A stretch of DNA of 36,929 nucleotides from an uncultured Lachnospiraceae bacterium (GCA_946630825.1 CAMOZG010000002.1:1-36929); one strand, 5' to 3'; positions 1 to 9,367 are shown, counted from the stretch's first letter. Translations and numbers: made by a program. The notes: generated by a model not told the origin, from the sequence alone.

Positions 1-54
1 ATTGCTACCACAGGCACCTGAAGCCTGCGCGTCTGCCAATTCCGCCACTTCCGC
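1..54 (-). tRNA. tRNA-Leu (anticodon CAG), 5' part, cut by the window edge
   Basis: On the minus strand the sequence begins GCGGAAGTGGCGGAATTGGC at 54 and runs to the window edge. The 7-base acceptor strand GCGGAAG (54-48), the D-arm typical of leucine tRNAs, and an anticodon stem CAGGC/GCCTG enclosing the loop TTCAGGT are visible. The anticodon is CAG, reading CUG codons. The variable arm, T-arm and 3' acceptor strand lie outside the window. No clear promoter is seen immediately upstream. Confidence 0.93.
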
Positions 55-84
55 TCGTCGTCGCAAACTCCACTCGTATGTCGT

Positions 85-226
85 CACAAACTTCCTTTGT
101 GCCGACGAACTCGTTTCGTTGCTCCTCCTCTTCCCCACAAAACTTCGTTTTGCGGGGACCCCTCTTTGGGTCACCCACTTGAGGTCGGATCCACAGTAAT
201 CACCCGACGTCACGAATGACGCCGGG
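85..226. repeat. cluster of five small stem-loops in the spacer between the tRNA and the histone-like gene
   Basis: No gene is seen at 55-251. The spacer instead holds five close hairpins: 85-90/96-101 (CACAAA/TTTGTG), 105-109/115-119 (ACGAA/TTCGT), 133-143/147-157 (11-base stem with one A-C mismatch and a TTC loop), 157-161/168-172 (GACCC/GGGTC) and 203-212/217-226 (10-base stem with one A-C mismatch and a CGAA loop). The first three have related cores of the form ACRAAC-TYC-GTTYGT. None is followed by a convincing T-run on either strand, so they are not obvious terminators. An open frame through this region overlaps the tRNA and is considered spurious. Confidence 0.6.
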
Positions 227-251
227 CGCCGATTAACATAATATATATAGA

Positions 252-806
252 TTAGAAAAGATCAACAGAACCGGGAATTGTGCCGTTTACAATGTAGTAA
301 ACCTTATTCTCTGCTGCCTTAACGAAAAGCTTGATCTCCTTAACAGCTACACGCTTGTTGCCCTCTTTGAAGTTGGCGATAGCGGCTGCGTAAACATCAT
401 CCATAGTCTTTTCGTTACCGTAATTATCCTGAAGAACTGCGCTCTTTGCAACATCCTTCTTTGCGGCTGTAGCCTTGGCAGAAACCTTTTTAGCTGCTGT
501 AGAAGCCTTAGAAGCTGTCTTCTTAGCAGAAGTAGATGCCTTCTCTGCTGTCTTCTTGGCAGACTCGCTAGTCTTTTTAGCAGAAGCTGATGCCTTTGCT
601 GCTGTCTTTTTAGCAGACTCGGTAGTCTTTTTAGCAGAAGCTGAAGCCTTTGCTGCTGTCTTCTTAACTGACTCGGCAGCCTTCTCAACATTCTTCTTTA
701 TAGACTCACCTGTCTTAGCAACCGACTCCTTAGCCATCTCTGCAAGCTCTGCAGCAGTCTTCTTAGTGTCAGCAGATGCACTGGTTGTCTTTTCCTTAGC
801 GTCCAT
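252..806 (-). CDS. Lys/Ala-rich histone H1-like protein with a DUF6465-type C-terminal domain
   Basis: This 184-residue, very basic protein has two parts. Residues about 1-125 are low-complexity Ala/Lys/Ser/Thr sequence built from AKKT and SAKKT motifs, like histone H1 tails. Residues about 126-184 form a compact domain ending in YYIVNGTIPGSVDLF, which I recognise as the DUF6465 type found in Lachnospiraceae. Residues 51-104 are three tandem copies of an 18-residue unit. The start at 806 is chosen because GGAGAGGAG lies just upstream; the longer frame to 839 has no better site. A promoter at 868-896 suggests it is transcribed alone. Binding to DNA or another polyanion such as the cell wall is plausible from composition but unproven, and the function of the family is not known to me. 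Confidence 0.8.
   Translation of the reverse strand: MDAKEKTTSASADTKKTAAELAEMAKESVAKTGESIKKNVEKAAESVKKTAAKASASAKKTTESAKKTAAKASASAKKTSESAKKTAEKASTSAKKTASKASTAAKKVSAKATAAKKDVAKSAVLQDNYGNEKTMDDVYAAAIANFKEGNKRVAVKEIKLFVKAAENKVYYIVNGTIPGSVDLF
495..656 (-). repeat. three tandem 54-bp repeats inside the histone-like gene
   Basis: Three in-frame units (656-603, 602-549, 548-495) encode 18-residue repeats. The first two differ at only about five of 54 bases; the third is more diverged. Such in-frame repeats can change copy number by slippage or recombination without breaking the frame. Confidence 0.8.
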
Positions 807-867
807 TTTTGTTTCTCCTCTCCGTATGACCAAAGCCATACATCTAAATTCTTTTTACCCAACAGCC

Positions 868-896
868 ATTATACTCTACTATAGTAAAAAATCAAA
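868..896 (-). promoter_or_regulatory. promoter of the histone-like gene
   Basis: Reading the minus strand, TTTGAT (896-891) is followed after 17 bases by a perfect TATAAT (873-868). The predicted transcript start near 861 gives a leader of about 55 bases before the ribosome binding site and the ATG at 806. Confidence 0.65.
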
Positions 897-965
897 TAGT
901 AATTTTGTTTATTTATACAATTTTTGAATTTTGTGTTTTGTTAAAATTATACTAATGAGTATTAA

Positions 966-1949
966 CTAAAACTTCAGATGGGACTCCAGCACAGAGAAAA
1001 AACTGTCTGTAGCCACACCGTCATCCTGCAGGGTGATATCATTCCAATACTCTGTATCGATCTGGGAATCGTATTCCTCATACTGATCCTTGATTATATT
1101 TTCGATCACCTCTTCCTTTCTTCTGGTTACTATGGATGCCTTGTTTATCTCGGAAAGTTCATCATCATATTTGTCCGTACACATCACAAAATAGTATCCG
1201 TCCGTACCCTCTATCTGATCGGAGATCTCACCGTCATCAAGTCCGAATATAACACTCTCCACAGCCTCATCATAGGTACCTCTGCCAAAGGAAAGCTGTC
1301 CGATATCCCCTTCCCCGTAGGTGCTTAACAGAGCCATAAAATCCTTGCCCTCCTTCAGCCCCTTTTTAACCTTTTTCGCCTTGGAGGCATCCTTGGTATA
1401 GAGCACATAGGCATCCATGATTCTGGCTTCATCCTCACTGACCTCTTCATCCACCTGGTTCATAAGATTGGAATAGACCTTCATGGCTGTGGCATACCTT
1501 ACATACATATCATATATGTCCTGACGGGATACTCCGAAATACTCCTTTTCATTTTCAGACAGGGATTCAAAATATTCATCCGCCGCATCAGACACCCGGG
1601 TCAGTTCGATATCCGTAAGCTCCACTTCATTTTCCTGGGCGTAAATATCAAGGGTATAGACCCTGGTCAGATGTCCAAGAACATTTTTTTTGACCCCCTC
1701 CTCTAAGGCATCTGTGGGAAAATCACCGGACCACAGGCTTACATCCCCAACAACTCCATATAGATTTTTTGCATTCGCCAGATATACCAGCGCCTCGGAT
1801 TTCGGGCAGGACATGGGACCTATGCTGAACACATTAAAAACCCCGGGACCACCCCCAAACCTTATGGTGGTATCCCCTACCTCACATCCGCAAAGCATAA
1901 TTCCGCACAGTAAACAAATACCAAGAAAAATCCCACTCTTTCTTTTCAT
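966..1949 (-). CDS. PrsA/SurA-like peptidyl-prolyl isomerase lipoprotein
   Basis: This 327-residue predicted lipoprotein starts with a positively charged n-region, a hydrophobic core and a lipobox LCGC with Cys22 as the likely lipidated residue. The middle is helical and charged, as in the chaperone part of PrsA/SurA proteins. Residues about 170-285 resemble a parvulin (PpiC-type) rotamase domain, with a segment containing FMALLSTYGEGDIGQLSFGRG followed by a GYYFVMCTDKYDDE-like strand. It probably acts on the outer face of the membrane to help secreted proteins fold. A GAGGG site precedes the ATG. It begins two bases after the small acidic gene and is probably the last gene of the addBA run. 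Parvulin identity rests on overall pattern; a weakly catalytic or purely chaperone protein is possible. Confidence 0.75.
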   Translation of the reverse strand: MKRKSGIFLGICLLCGIMLCGCEVGDTTIRFGGGPGVFNVFSIGPMSCPKSEALVYLANAKNLYGVVGDVSLWSGDFPTDALEEGVKKNVLGHLTRVYTLDIYAQENEVELTDIELTRVSDAADEYFESLSENEKEYFGVSRQDIYDMYVRYATAMKVYSNLMNQVDEEVSEDEARIMDAYVLYTKDASKAKKVKKGLKEGKDFMALLSTYGEGDIGQLSFGRGTYDEAVESVIFGLDDGEISDQIEGTDGYYFVMCTDKYDDELSEINKASIVTRRKEEVIENIIKDQYEEYDSQIDTEYWNDITLQDDGVATDSFFSVLESHLKF

Positions 1950-1951
1950 AT

Positions 1952-2209
1952 CTATCCCTCAACTATGAGATATCTGCCGTCGGGTATGGGAAAGACCTCC
2001 ATAAGCCCCAGTATCTCATCATCTGTCAGATCTGATGCATCCATCTCATCCCTTACATACTCTATTACATCATTTTTGTTATCGCAGACAATGGCGCAGA
2101 CATCCTCTAAAAAGTACGCTGCCTCCTCTTCGGTTTCCGCCACCTTCTCAGGAAAAAGCTTAAGCTGCTGCTCCAAAAAAGCCTCTATAACTGCATCATC
2201 AAAATCCAT
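1952..2209 (-). CDS. small acidic protein of unknown function
   Basis: This gene encodes 85 residues starting MDFDDAVIEAFLEQQ. The protein is strongly acidic and looks largely helical, with two close cysteines in DVCAIVCDN and a C-terminal segment PIPDGRYLIVEG. There is no signal peptide or membrane segment. The start at 2209 is preferred over the in-frame ATG at 2224 because AGGAG (2217-2221) is correctly spaced only for the former. It lies 78 bases after addA and two bases before the PrsA-like gene, so it is probably co-transcribed with them. I do not recognise the family and assign no function. Confidence 0.75.
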   Translation of the reverse strand: MDFDDAVIEAFLEQQLKLFPEKVAETEEEAAYFLEDVCAIVCDNKNDVIEYVRDEMDASDLTDDEILGLMEVFPIPDGRYLIVEG

Positions 2210-2287
2210 TTCACAACTCCTCATACATAGTAATCCGTTAAACCTCTCAATACACTATATAATATTTCAGTGATTAATACCAGCATT

Positions 2288-5200
2288 TCATATCACGATC
2301 TCTTCCCCCAGATAAAAGGAATAAAGTATCTTTTCCTTCACAGACTTTGAAAACCCACGTTCCAAAGCGTCGGCATAAAGCTCCATCTGCTTTTTATATT
2401 TTTTCACAAGCTCCCCGGGGGATGATACCCTGTCAGTCTTATAGTCCACTAAAACTATATTGTCATCCTCCACAAAAAACGCATCTATGATCCCCTGTAC
2501 CAAAAGCATTGGTGAGCCCTCATCATTCGGAAGCTTTACATCCGGATAGTATTCCCCCAGAAGCTCTCCGGGATGATCTCCCATTACAAAGGGCTTTTCC
2601 CTGAACAAAAGCCGGTTTGATGCCGCCGCTTTCATTCTGCCAAAAAGCTTTCCCATCAAAAAATCATTAAGCCTTTTTACATCCAAAGAGTCAGCCTGCT
2701 CCTTTGTCATATACCCTTTTTGAAGCATATACTCTATCTGCTCTTCTATGGAAGCCTCCTTCATAAAATCAAAATGCTCCATAAAAAGATGCATGGCAGT
2801 ACCGCGGAAAGCTCCGCCCCCTTCGGCTTTCACCTCATCTGTTTTTTCCTCAGAAAACGCAAGTTCTATCGACTCAGGATCAAAAGCGTTCTCCATGGAT
2901 CTGTGCTTAAGCTCCGACACACTGTATTTTGCCTTAAAGCTTATCTCCCCCTTTTCCCTGTTAAAAAGATGGTATCTGTCATATATGGCTGCCGCTTCGT
3001 CACTGGAAAGCTCCCCTGCCTTTTTCACATCCTCCCTGCCTATCACCTTTTTTAACTCATCTCCGGTTTCAAGCATCACCTGATCTGACGTGGTAAATTT
3101 CTCCACCTTTATACCGCTTTTTCCGGCAAAGATCGTGGGATATAAAAAGTCCGCATAGCTTCCGGCACCAATCCTTCCGATATGGTTAAGCTTCTTTTTA
3201 CCATAGCTGTAAAGATCCTCATCAGCCTCGCAGGTCCCGGTCAAAATAAGCTTTTCCTTTGCCCGGGTCATTGCCACATATAAGATCCTCATCTCCTCTC
3301 CCAACATATCCTCCCTGATCTTTTTAGACAGGTAGGATCTGTATAAATACCCGGCTTTAATGCGCCTTTCAGGATCCACATCCTCCGGTGCTATCCCGTG
3401 CTCCGCTGAGACTATTACCTTGCCGGATGCGTCAGAGAGATTGAATTTTTTATTTATCCCGGACAAAAATACCACAGGAAATTCCAGTCCCTTGCTTTTA
3501 TGTATCGTCATGATCCTTACGGCATCATCATCCTCTCCGATAAGATCTGCCGTACCCATATCCTGCTGGTATTTTTTCAGTTGCCTGATGTAATTTATAA
3601 ACTTAAAGCAGCCCCGAAACGAAGTCTTTTCAAAATCCACCGCCAGGTCTATAAGCCGTTTTAGATTCCCTCCCCGGATCTCTCCGTCAGGCAGGGCTCT
3701 AACGTAATCCAGATAACCCGTCCTGTCATAGATCTCCTGCAAAAGTCTGTGGATAGGTATCTCCTCTGCTTTTTTATGATACTCACTTATAAAATCCAAA
3801 AAGTCCTTATGCTTCTCATCCCCCTCATAGGACATTACCGCCTGATAAAAAGGCACCGTAGGGTTTGACGCCTTTATTTGTGCCAGCTTCTCATTGCTGT
3901 AGGAAAAAATCGCCGACCTCATAACGGCCGCCAGGGGTATATCCTGCCTTGGATTGTCAAGCACGGAAAGTAATGACAGCATCACATCCACTTCTCTGCT
4001 TTCAAAATATCCCGATTCATCCGTCACATGGGCAGGTATCCCAAACAGCATCAGGGTGTCCAAAAGCTGTGAGCCCCTGCCCTTTACGCCCCTCATGAGT
4101 ATCACTATATCCGAATACTTAATGGGACGGGATCCCTCCTTTTGGTCAAAGACCTTAAATTCCTTTTTCAGCTTTAAGATCCGGGAAGCTATCATCCGGC
4201 CTTCATAATCAAAGTCCTCATCAGTGATATCTTCATCCTTTTGCGCCAAAAGCAGCTCGCTTGAATAGTCCTGACCCTCTATGGGTGTCAGGTATTCGGC
4301 ACCGAATTTTAACATGGCACTGCTGTCGTAATCCACCCCTCCCACACTTTTATCCATAAGTGGTAAAAAAACATTGTTTACCGTATCCACCACCTGAATA
4401 CGGCTTCGGAAATTTTTGTCCAGGTCCACCCTTTGACGTTCTGATTCCTCTAAGGAAAAGCTCTCGTACTTTCCGGCAAATATCTGGGGTCTTGCCTGTC
4501 TGAAGGCATAGATGCTCTGCTTAATATCTCCCACCATAAAGTAGTTATGCCGCCCGGACTCCTCCCCGGAAATGGTACGGAGTATGGTCTCCTGGAGATA
4601 GTTGGAATCCTGGTACTCATCTATAAGCACCTCATCATAAAACTCCCGAAGCTCTAAGGCAGTTTCAGTCGGCTCTTTGGTATCAGCATCTAAAAGTATA
4701 TCCAGCGCCAGATGCTCCACATCCGAAAAATCAAGTACATTTATTTTGTTCTTTTTCTCAAAAAACCTGCGACCGTAATCTAAAGTAAGATCAATAAGGG
4801 TGGTCAGATTTCTTCTTACCCGAAGCATGGACTCCTTTGCTTCGGTCTTGCTCTGAAAAGCCAGTTCTGATGACATTTTAGTAAGTAAGTCCTTATATTC
4901 CTTCCGGGTATTTTTCACCCTGTCCTTAAAGCCCTCCTCCGGTTCGGCAAACTTTTTTGAGGACAGCCGTTCAAAGCTTAGTGAGGACAGCCCATCATAA
5001 AGGGCTTCATAGGTATCGCATTTTAAAAGCTGCTCCAAAAGCACCTTATCACAGGCTATTGCATTTTCATAGGGACAGTCCGTCATCCCGGCAGTCACAT
5101 ACTTATACAGATCATCTACCATTTCAGCAATACATCTGATCTGCACCGTAATATCCTGCACCAGACCCTTAAGCCATCCCGGCTCTTCATCCCCTTTTTC

Positions 5201-5815
5201 ATCCCAGTCAGCTATTTCATCATAATCAGACAAAAGCCCCAAAAGCCACTCCCTTGGCCAGGGCGCCGCAGATGCCATCTCATGCAGTGACAGGATCATA
5301 TTGCAGATGGCATCATCCCTGTTTCGCACGGAATAGGAATCCATGAGTCTGATAAAATCAGGATCTCCCTTTTCATAATACTCCTCCATCATCTCATCCA
5401 TCACTTCGGAGGATATAAGCGCCAGCTCCCTGGCATCTCCTATACGAAAATCCGGCTGTGCCCCCACCTTAAAGAAGTAGTTTTTAAGCAGATAATTACA
5501 AAAGGCATCTATAGTGGTGATCTGGGCATGAAAAACAAAGGATGCCTGTCGGTTAAGTCTCTCGTTTTCCGGATCCTTTTCCAATGCCTCCTCTATGGCG
5601 CATCTGATCCTCTCCTTCATCTCACCGGCTGCTGCCCGGGTAAAGGTCACCACCAGTATCCTGTCTATATCCACAGGATCTTTTTCGTCCGTTATCTTTT
5701 GTATGATCCTCTCCACCAGCACAGTGGTCTTTCCGGAGCCTGCAGCGGCAGACACTAAAATATCCCTGTTCCGAAGATCTATAACTTTTTTCTGCTCCGG
5801 GGTAAAGTCCCTCAT
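2288..5815 (-). CDS. addA: ATP-dependent helicase/nuclease subunit A (AddA)
   Basis: AddA is the UvrD-like helicase and nuclease subunit of the AddAB complex, which processes double-strand breaks to a 3' overhang for RecA. The protein is 1175 residues, close to the usual size. Visible helicase motifs are Walker A AAAGSGKTT at 23-31, Walker B VLIDEYQD at 396-403, VGDIKQSIYAFRQA at about 428-441, NFRSR near 468-472, MTIHKSKGLEF, and VAMTRAKE in the second half. The C-terminal RecB-type nuclease motif DYKTDR is at 1124-1129. Its ATG overlaps the end of addB by four bases (ATGA), indicating translational coupling. It acts in the cytoplasm as a heterodimer with AddB. All catalytic motifs appear intact. 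Confidence 0.97.
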   Translation of the reverse strand: MRDFTPEQKKVIDLRNRDILVSAAAGSGKTTVLVERIIQKITDEKDPVDIDRILVVTFTRAAAGEMKERIRCAIEEALEKDPENERLNRQASFVFHAQITTIDAFCNYLLKNYFFKVGAQPDFRIGDARELALISSEVMDEMMEEYYEKGDPDFIRLMDSYSVRNRDDAICNMILSLHEMASAAPWPREWLLGLLSDYDEIADWDEKGDEEPGWLKGLVQDITVQIRCIAEMVDDLYKYVTAGMTDCPYENAIACDKVLLEQLLKCDTYEALYDGLSSLSFERLSSKKFAEPEEGFKDRVKNTRKEYKDLLTKMSSELAFQSKTEAKESMLRVRRNLTTLIDLTLDYGRRFFEKKNKINVLDFSDVEHLALDILLDADTKEPTETALELREFYDEVLIDEYQDSNYLQETILRTISGEESGRHNYFMVGDIKQSIYAFRQARPQIFAGKYESFSLEESERQRVDLDKNFRSRIQVVDTVNNVFLPLMDKSVGGVDYDSSAMLKFGAEYLTPIEGQDYSSELLLAQKDEDITDEDFDYEGRMIASRILKLKKEFKVFDQKEGSRPIKYSDIVILMRGVKGRGSQLLDTLMLFGIPAHVTDESGYFESREVDVMLSLLSVLDNPRQDIPLAAVMRSAIFSYSNEKLAQIKASNPTVPFYQAVMSYEGDEKHKDFLDFISEYHKKAEEIPIHRLLQEIYDRTGYLDYVRALPDGEIRGGNLKRLIDLAVDFEKTSFRGCFKFINYIRQLKKYQQDMGTADLIGEDDDAVRIMTIHKSKGLEFPVVFLSGINKKFNLSDASGKVIVSAEHGIAPEDVDPERRIKAGYLYRSYLSKKIREDMLGEEMRILYVAMTRAKEKLILTGTCEADEDLYSYGKKKLNHIGRIGAGSYADFLYPTIFAGKSGIKVEKFTTSDQVMLETGDELKKVIGREDVKKAGELSSDEAAAIYDRYHLFNREKGEISFKAKYSVSELKHRSMENAFDPESIELAFSEEKTDEVKAEGGGAFRGTAMHLFMEHFDFMKEASIEEQIEYMLQKGYMTKEQADSLDVKRLNDFLMGKLFGRMKAAASNRLLFREKPFVMGDHPGELLGEYYPDVKLPNDEGSPMLLVQGIIDAFFVEDDNIVLVDYKTDRVSSPGELVKKYKKQMELYADALERGFSKSVKEKILYSFYLGEEIVI

Positions 5816-8800
5816 GCCTTTGTTTCCTCTCTCATCTTTTCAATGATATCCTCTTTTTTACCCAGCTTTTCCAGCCGGTGATATTCATATCCCGGCAGCC
5901 CCTCATCAAAGCCGCAGACGGATCTGTAGCTGCAGTAGGTACAGGCACTTTGGTCCTTAAACCTGTATGGATCCACTGCTATCCTGCCGGAGATCATCTC
6001 TTCTCCGATACGCTTTACAGTCATAAGCACATGGTCACGCATTACATCCATGTCCTCTCCATTTATGGTCTCGCTGTATGCAGAATACCCTCCGTCCTTT
6101 TTAATGTCGATCCTGGCAACATCAGATTTATATGCTTCCTTTTTGAATATTGCCTCTGCTGCCTTTTCATCTATTGCAGCCACCACCTCTGCATCATTTC
6201 TGATACTGCCTGTGGGTCGAAGCTCCCTTATCATTCGATCACGGATCTCCTCATTTGAGGTGTCCATCTTCGTCTCTATAATGGGATCATCCAGATGATA
6301 ATAGAAAAAAGCCGCCGGTATTATCTGCTTTTCCGGCTTCCTTTCCTTCATACCCTCTATTGCCGCATTCATATAAAATACAAGCTGGATCTGCAGCCCA
6401 TAGTACATGGACATAAAGTCAAGTGCCTTGTTACCGGATTTGTAGTCAACTATTTTTACCAGCACCCGGTCATTTTTCTCGCAGGTGTCTATACGGTCTA
6501 TCTGCCCGGAAAGCACCAGCCTGCTATTATCGGAAAGCTCGTAGGTAAGCGCCGACATGGAACCTATCTCGGAAAGCTGCACCTCAAATTCCTTCGGTTC
6601 AAATTCACCCTCCTGCACCTGACGGTGGATCGCCCACACTGTCCTCCTTAAGGTGTTTTTCATTCCATCCAAAATATGTCTTTTTCTCTGACTGTCCAGC
6701 ACCTCCATACCGGCAGCGGCATCATAAGCCATCACCACTGCACGATCCAGATAGGTCTCCCTTTCCTCCTCCTTAAGATCTCTCCAGCTTTTTTTATCCT
6801 CCGAAAGAAGCTTTGAATAATTCTTTAGCGCCTCATGATAAAGGGTACCCATGTCACTTAGTTCAAATTCATTTTCCCTGCGCTCCACAAGTCCCAGCCC
6901 GTAGTTTAAAAAATAGGCATAGGCGCAGGCGGCATACTTTTCTATCCGGCTCACCGACACATGCAAAAGTTCCGTATTGATAGCCTTCATCACTGCCCTT
7001 GATATGACCTCATCCTTATGCGAATAAAAGGCTGCCGACAAAATATCCGAAAGCTTTTTTTCCATGGACCCCTCAAGTCTGTTATAGAGGGTGCCAAAAA
7101 GCACCGCCCGATCCTTAGGCATCTCTCCTATGTCTAAAAGCTGTCTTAAAAGCAGGGTAAAGGTCTCCTTTGCCTCCTCGTCACTAGAGGTCCAAAACTC
7201 CGGTCTAAAGCCCCGGTCGTAGCGATATATCTCCATGTCTGAAAAGAGCCTCTCTATCCTGTCTATGATGTAGGAGGGTCTTAAGGAAGCGCCATCCATC
7301 CCCCGGTCGGCATAGGTAATATAAAGCCCCTCGCTGCCCTGAGTCAAAAGCTCATAGAGATAAAACCTCTGCATAAAGGATCTCTCTCTTAGGGTGGGTG
7401 CCAGCTCCACTCCCCCCTCCATTATCATCATCCTCTCACTTTGTGAAAGGATATTGGGGGAGGCTGTCCCCGAGGGTATCACTCCGTCATTTGCCCCGAT
7501 CAGAAACAGCTTTTTTATTCCTGAGAGTCTGGTACGCTCCATATCTCCAAATATCACACGGTCATAGTCCTGGGGAATGGTCCCAAGGGATATGGCATCC
7601 AGTCCCGCAGAAAGCAGATCGCAAAACTCCTGTCCATCCACCACTATATCCGAAAGGACGGCATCCATTTTGTCAAAAAGCTCCATCAGCGCCCCGTACA
7701 CCATGCCGTACTCCATGGCAGCTTTGGCGTCCCCCTCTTTTTCAAGCTCCTTTTGTCTTAAAAGCAGTTTTTCCTCTATGCCATATCCATTTAAAAACTC
7801 ACGAAGGATGGCAGTCTTTTTTGCCACAGTTCCCCTGGCATAGTACCCTTCCATAACCGGGGCAAAGTGCGACATTATATCCTTTCTTATCTCATTTACC
7901 CGTGTCAGTTCCTCCGGTATAAACTCCTTTGGTCTGTACATGAAGGTGACGCCGTATTTTCCTTTTCCCCTGATACCTGTACGATAGAGATACTGGTCAA
8001 AAAGATCCACATCCTCCACCGGTATATCCGTCAGATTTGTTTTCAAAAATCCTATTACATCATCATATCTGAAATCACGGTTTAAAACAGAAAGTGCCGA
8101 CAGCAAAAACTCCAGACAGGGCTGAAAGACTACCTGGGTCTTTTCATCAGCAAAGACCGGTATGTCATACTTTAAAAACACCTCTTCAATATAGGGGGCA
8201 TAGGTCTCATAGGCTCCTGTGACAATGGCAAAATCCCTGTATCTGACAGGACGCATTTCTGCCGTTTTATCCGCCACCATCCTCCTTATCATGGTCGCTA
8301 CAAAGCAAAGCTCCTCGTAAGGATTGCCCAGTGAAAAAATACGGATCTCATCCCCGGACTTACCGGAATACTTTTTGTAGGGCTCGCTTTTTCTGATATT
8401 GGAAAAAATATTCTTTTCCAAAAATTCAAGTCTCCCTCCGGAAATAAATCTCCTGCCCCCGGTGTCACGAAGCACCACCGGCTCATCCACTTCCACTTCC
8501 ATGGACTCTGCCATGGTCCTTAGGGATCTTATCATCTTTTTACTCATGGCAAAAAGCTCATGCTCCGCTCCGCCGTATATGTTTTCCCGTCCGTCTATGG
8601 TAACAGTCACATAGCAAATATCCGCCAGTGATATTATCTGCCTGAGAACGACATTTTGAATTGGAGTAAAACCGGTATAGCCGTCCAAGACCACCACCGC
8701 ATCCTTTAAAAGAGCTGACTGGGGCAGAAGCTGTGCAAGCCTCTCATATCTTTTCTCACTGCTTACATGATCACGGCTTATATATTCCATATATCTGTCA

Positions 8801-9288
8801 TATATAAGTCTGATATCAGAAAGCTTGTTTTTAAGTGCCGGTGAAAGTCCCTTCATTTCGGAAAGCTTAGATACGCTGTCACTGTCTATGCTGTACTGCT
8901 CAAATTCGGAGAGAAGTGATTTGACCTGGTCTATGTATCCGGGAGTCTTTATCCTGTTTTTAAGCACCAGAAGCTGATCCGATACCTCCTCTGCCACACG
9001 GCGGAGTATCAGATTTTTTCCCGTGTCATCCAAAAGAGTCAGACCGCTTTCACCGAGCTCGTCAAAGACTCTGTAGGAAAGCCTGTCAAAGCTTAGTATA
9101 TCTATGTTTACAATGGAATGTGCAGGGTGCAGCTCCACCAGCCGTCTCTGTGTCTCCAAGGTAAACTGCTCCGGCACTATGACTAAAAACCTGCGGCTCA
9201 TATCCGCCATTGACTCAGTGATTATCCTATTGTAAATATAAGTGGATTTTCCGCTGCCGCTGCTGCCTGTAATAAACTTAAGACTCAT
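5812..9288 (-). CDS. addB: ATP-dependent helicase/nuclease subunit B (AddB)
   Basis: AddB is the partner of AddA and supplies the second nuclease and the Chi-recognition scaffold. The protein is 1158 residues and begins with a Walker A motif GSSGSGKST at 8-16. The C-terminal RecB-like nuclease contains DYKSG at 948-952. Four cysteines of the iron-sulfur staple that closes the nuclease domain are present: Cys788 (KYAACAYAYF) and Cys1116, Cys1119 and Cys1125 (CTYCSYRSVC). The ATG at 9288 is preceded by GAGGGAATGGGGC. It starts shortly after the terminator of telA, so a promoter should lie near 9340-9310, but I could not identify a convincing one. Confidence 0.97.
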   Translation of the reverse strand: MSLKFITGSSGSGKSTYIYNRIITESMADMSRRFLVIVPEQFTLETQRRLVELHPAHSIVNIDILSFDRLSYRVFDELGESGLTLLDDTGKNLILRRVAEEVSDQLLVLKNRIKTPGYIDQVKSLLSEFEQYSIDSDSVSKLSEMKGLSPALKNKLSDIRLIYDRYMEYISRDHVSSEKRYERLAQLLPQSALLKDAVVVLDGYTGFTPIQNVVLRQIISLADICYVTVTIDGRENIYGGAEHELFAMSKKMIRSLRTMAESMEVEVDEPVVLRDTGGRRFISGGRLEFLEKNIFSNIRKSEPYKKYSGKSGDEIRIFSLGNPYEELCFVATMIRRMVADKTAEMRPVRYRDFAIVTGAYETYAPYIEEVFLKYDIPVFADEKTQVVFQPCLEFLLSALSVLNRDFRYDDVIGFLKTNLTDIPVEDVDLFDQYLYRTGIRGKGKYGVTFMYRPKEFIPEELTRVNEIRKDIMSHFAPVMEGYYARGTVAKKTAILREFLNGYGIEEKLLLRQKELEKEGDAKAAMEYGMVYGALMELFDKMDAVLSDIVVDGQEFCDLLSAGLDAISLGTIPQDYDRVIFGDMERTRLSGIKKLFLIGANDGVIPSGTASPNILSQSERMMIMEGGVELAPTLRERSFMQRFYLYELLTQGSEGLYITYADRGMDGASLRPSYIIDRIERLFSDMEIYRYDRGFRPEFWTSSDEEAKETFTLLLRQLLDIGEMPKDRAVLFGTLYNRLEGSMEKKLSDILSAAFYSHKDEVISRAVMKAINTELLHVSVSRIEKYAACAYAYFLNYGLGLVERRENEFELSDMGTLYHEALKNYSKLLSEDKKSWRDLKEEERETYLDRAVVMAYDAAAGMEVLDSQRKRHILDGMKNTLRRTVWAIHRQVQEGEFEPKEFEVQLSEIGSMSALTYELSDNSRLVLSGQIDRIDTCEKNDRVLVKIVDYKSGNKALDFMSMYYGLQIQLVFYMNAAIEGMKERKPEKQIIPAAFFYYHLDDPIIETKMDTSNEEIRDRMIRELRPTGSIRNDAEVVAAIDEKAAEAIFKKEAYKSDVARIDIKKDGGYSAYSETINGEDMDVMRDHVLMTVKRIGEEMISGRIAVDPYRFKDQSACTYCSYRSVCGFDEGLPGYEYHRLEKLGKKEDIIEKMREETKA

Positions 9289-9313
9289 TGCCCCATTCCC
9301 TCTTCATATGCAA

Positions 9314-9338
9314 AAGGAGACGGAAGCCCCGTCTCCTT
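9314..9338 (-). terminator. intrinsic terminator between telA and addB
   Basis: A perfect 10-base stem AAGGAGACGG/CCGTCTCCTT (9338-9329 with 9323-9314) encloses a five-base loop. Read on the minus strand, the 3' arm runs into a short TTTT. It lies 30 bases after the telA-family stop codon and just before the addB start, so it should end the long suf-telA run and separate it from addBA. Confidence 0.75.
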
Positions 9339-9367
9339 ATAATACTTGTGTCATTTACTATACTGAC

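Noticed and set aside
2-199. 65-residue open frame on the plus strand at the left edge
   Set aside because: It overlaps the tRNA-Leu on the other strand and the hairpin cluster, has no ribosome binding site and no protein-like composition.
475-927. 150-residue plus-strand frame opposite the histone-like gene
   Set aside because: It is the antisense of the Lys/Ala repeats, giving an artificial Phe/Ala/Val-rich sequence; the minus-strand frame has the promoter, ribosome binding site and recognisable C-terminal domain.
946-965. AT-rich hairpin with a short T-run just after the PrsA-like gene
   Set aside because: TACT/AGTA stems with a small loop are too weak for a confident terminator; it may still contribute to ending transcription.
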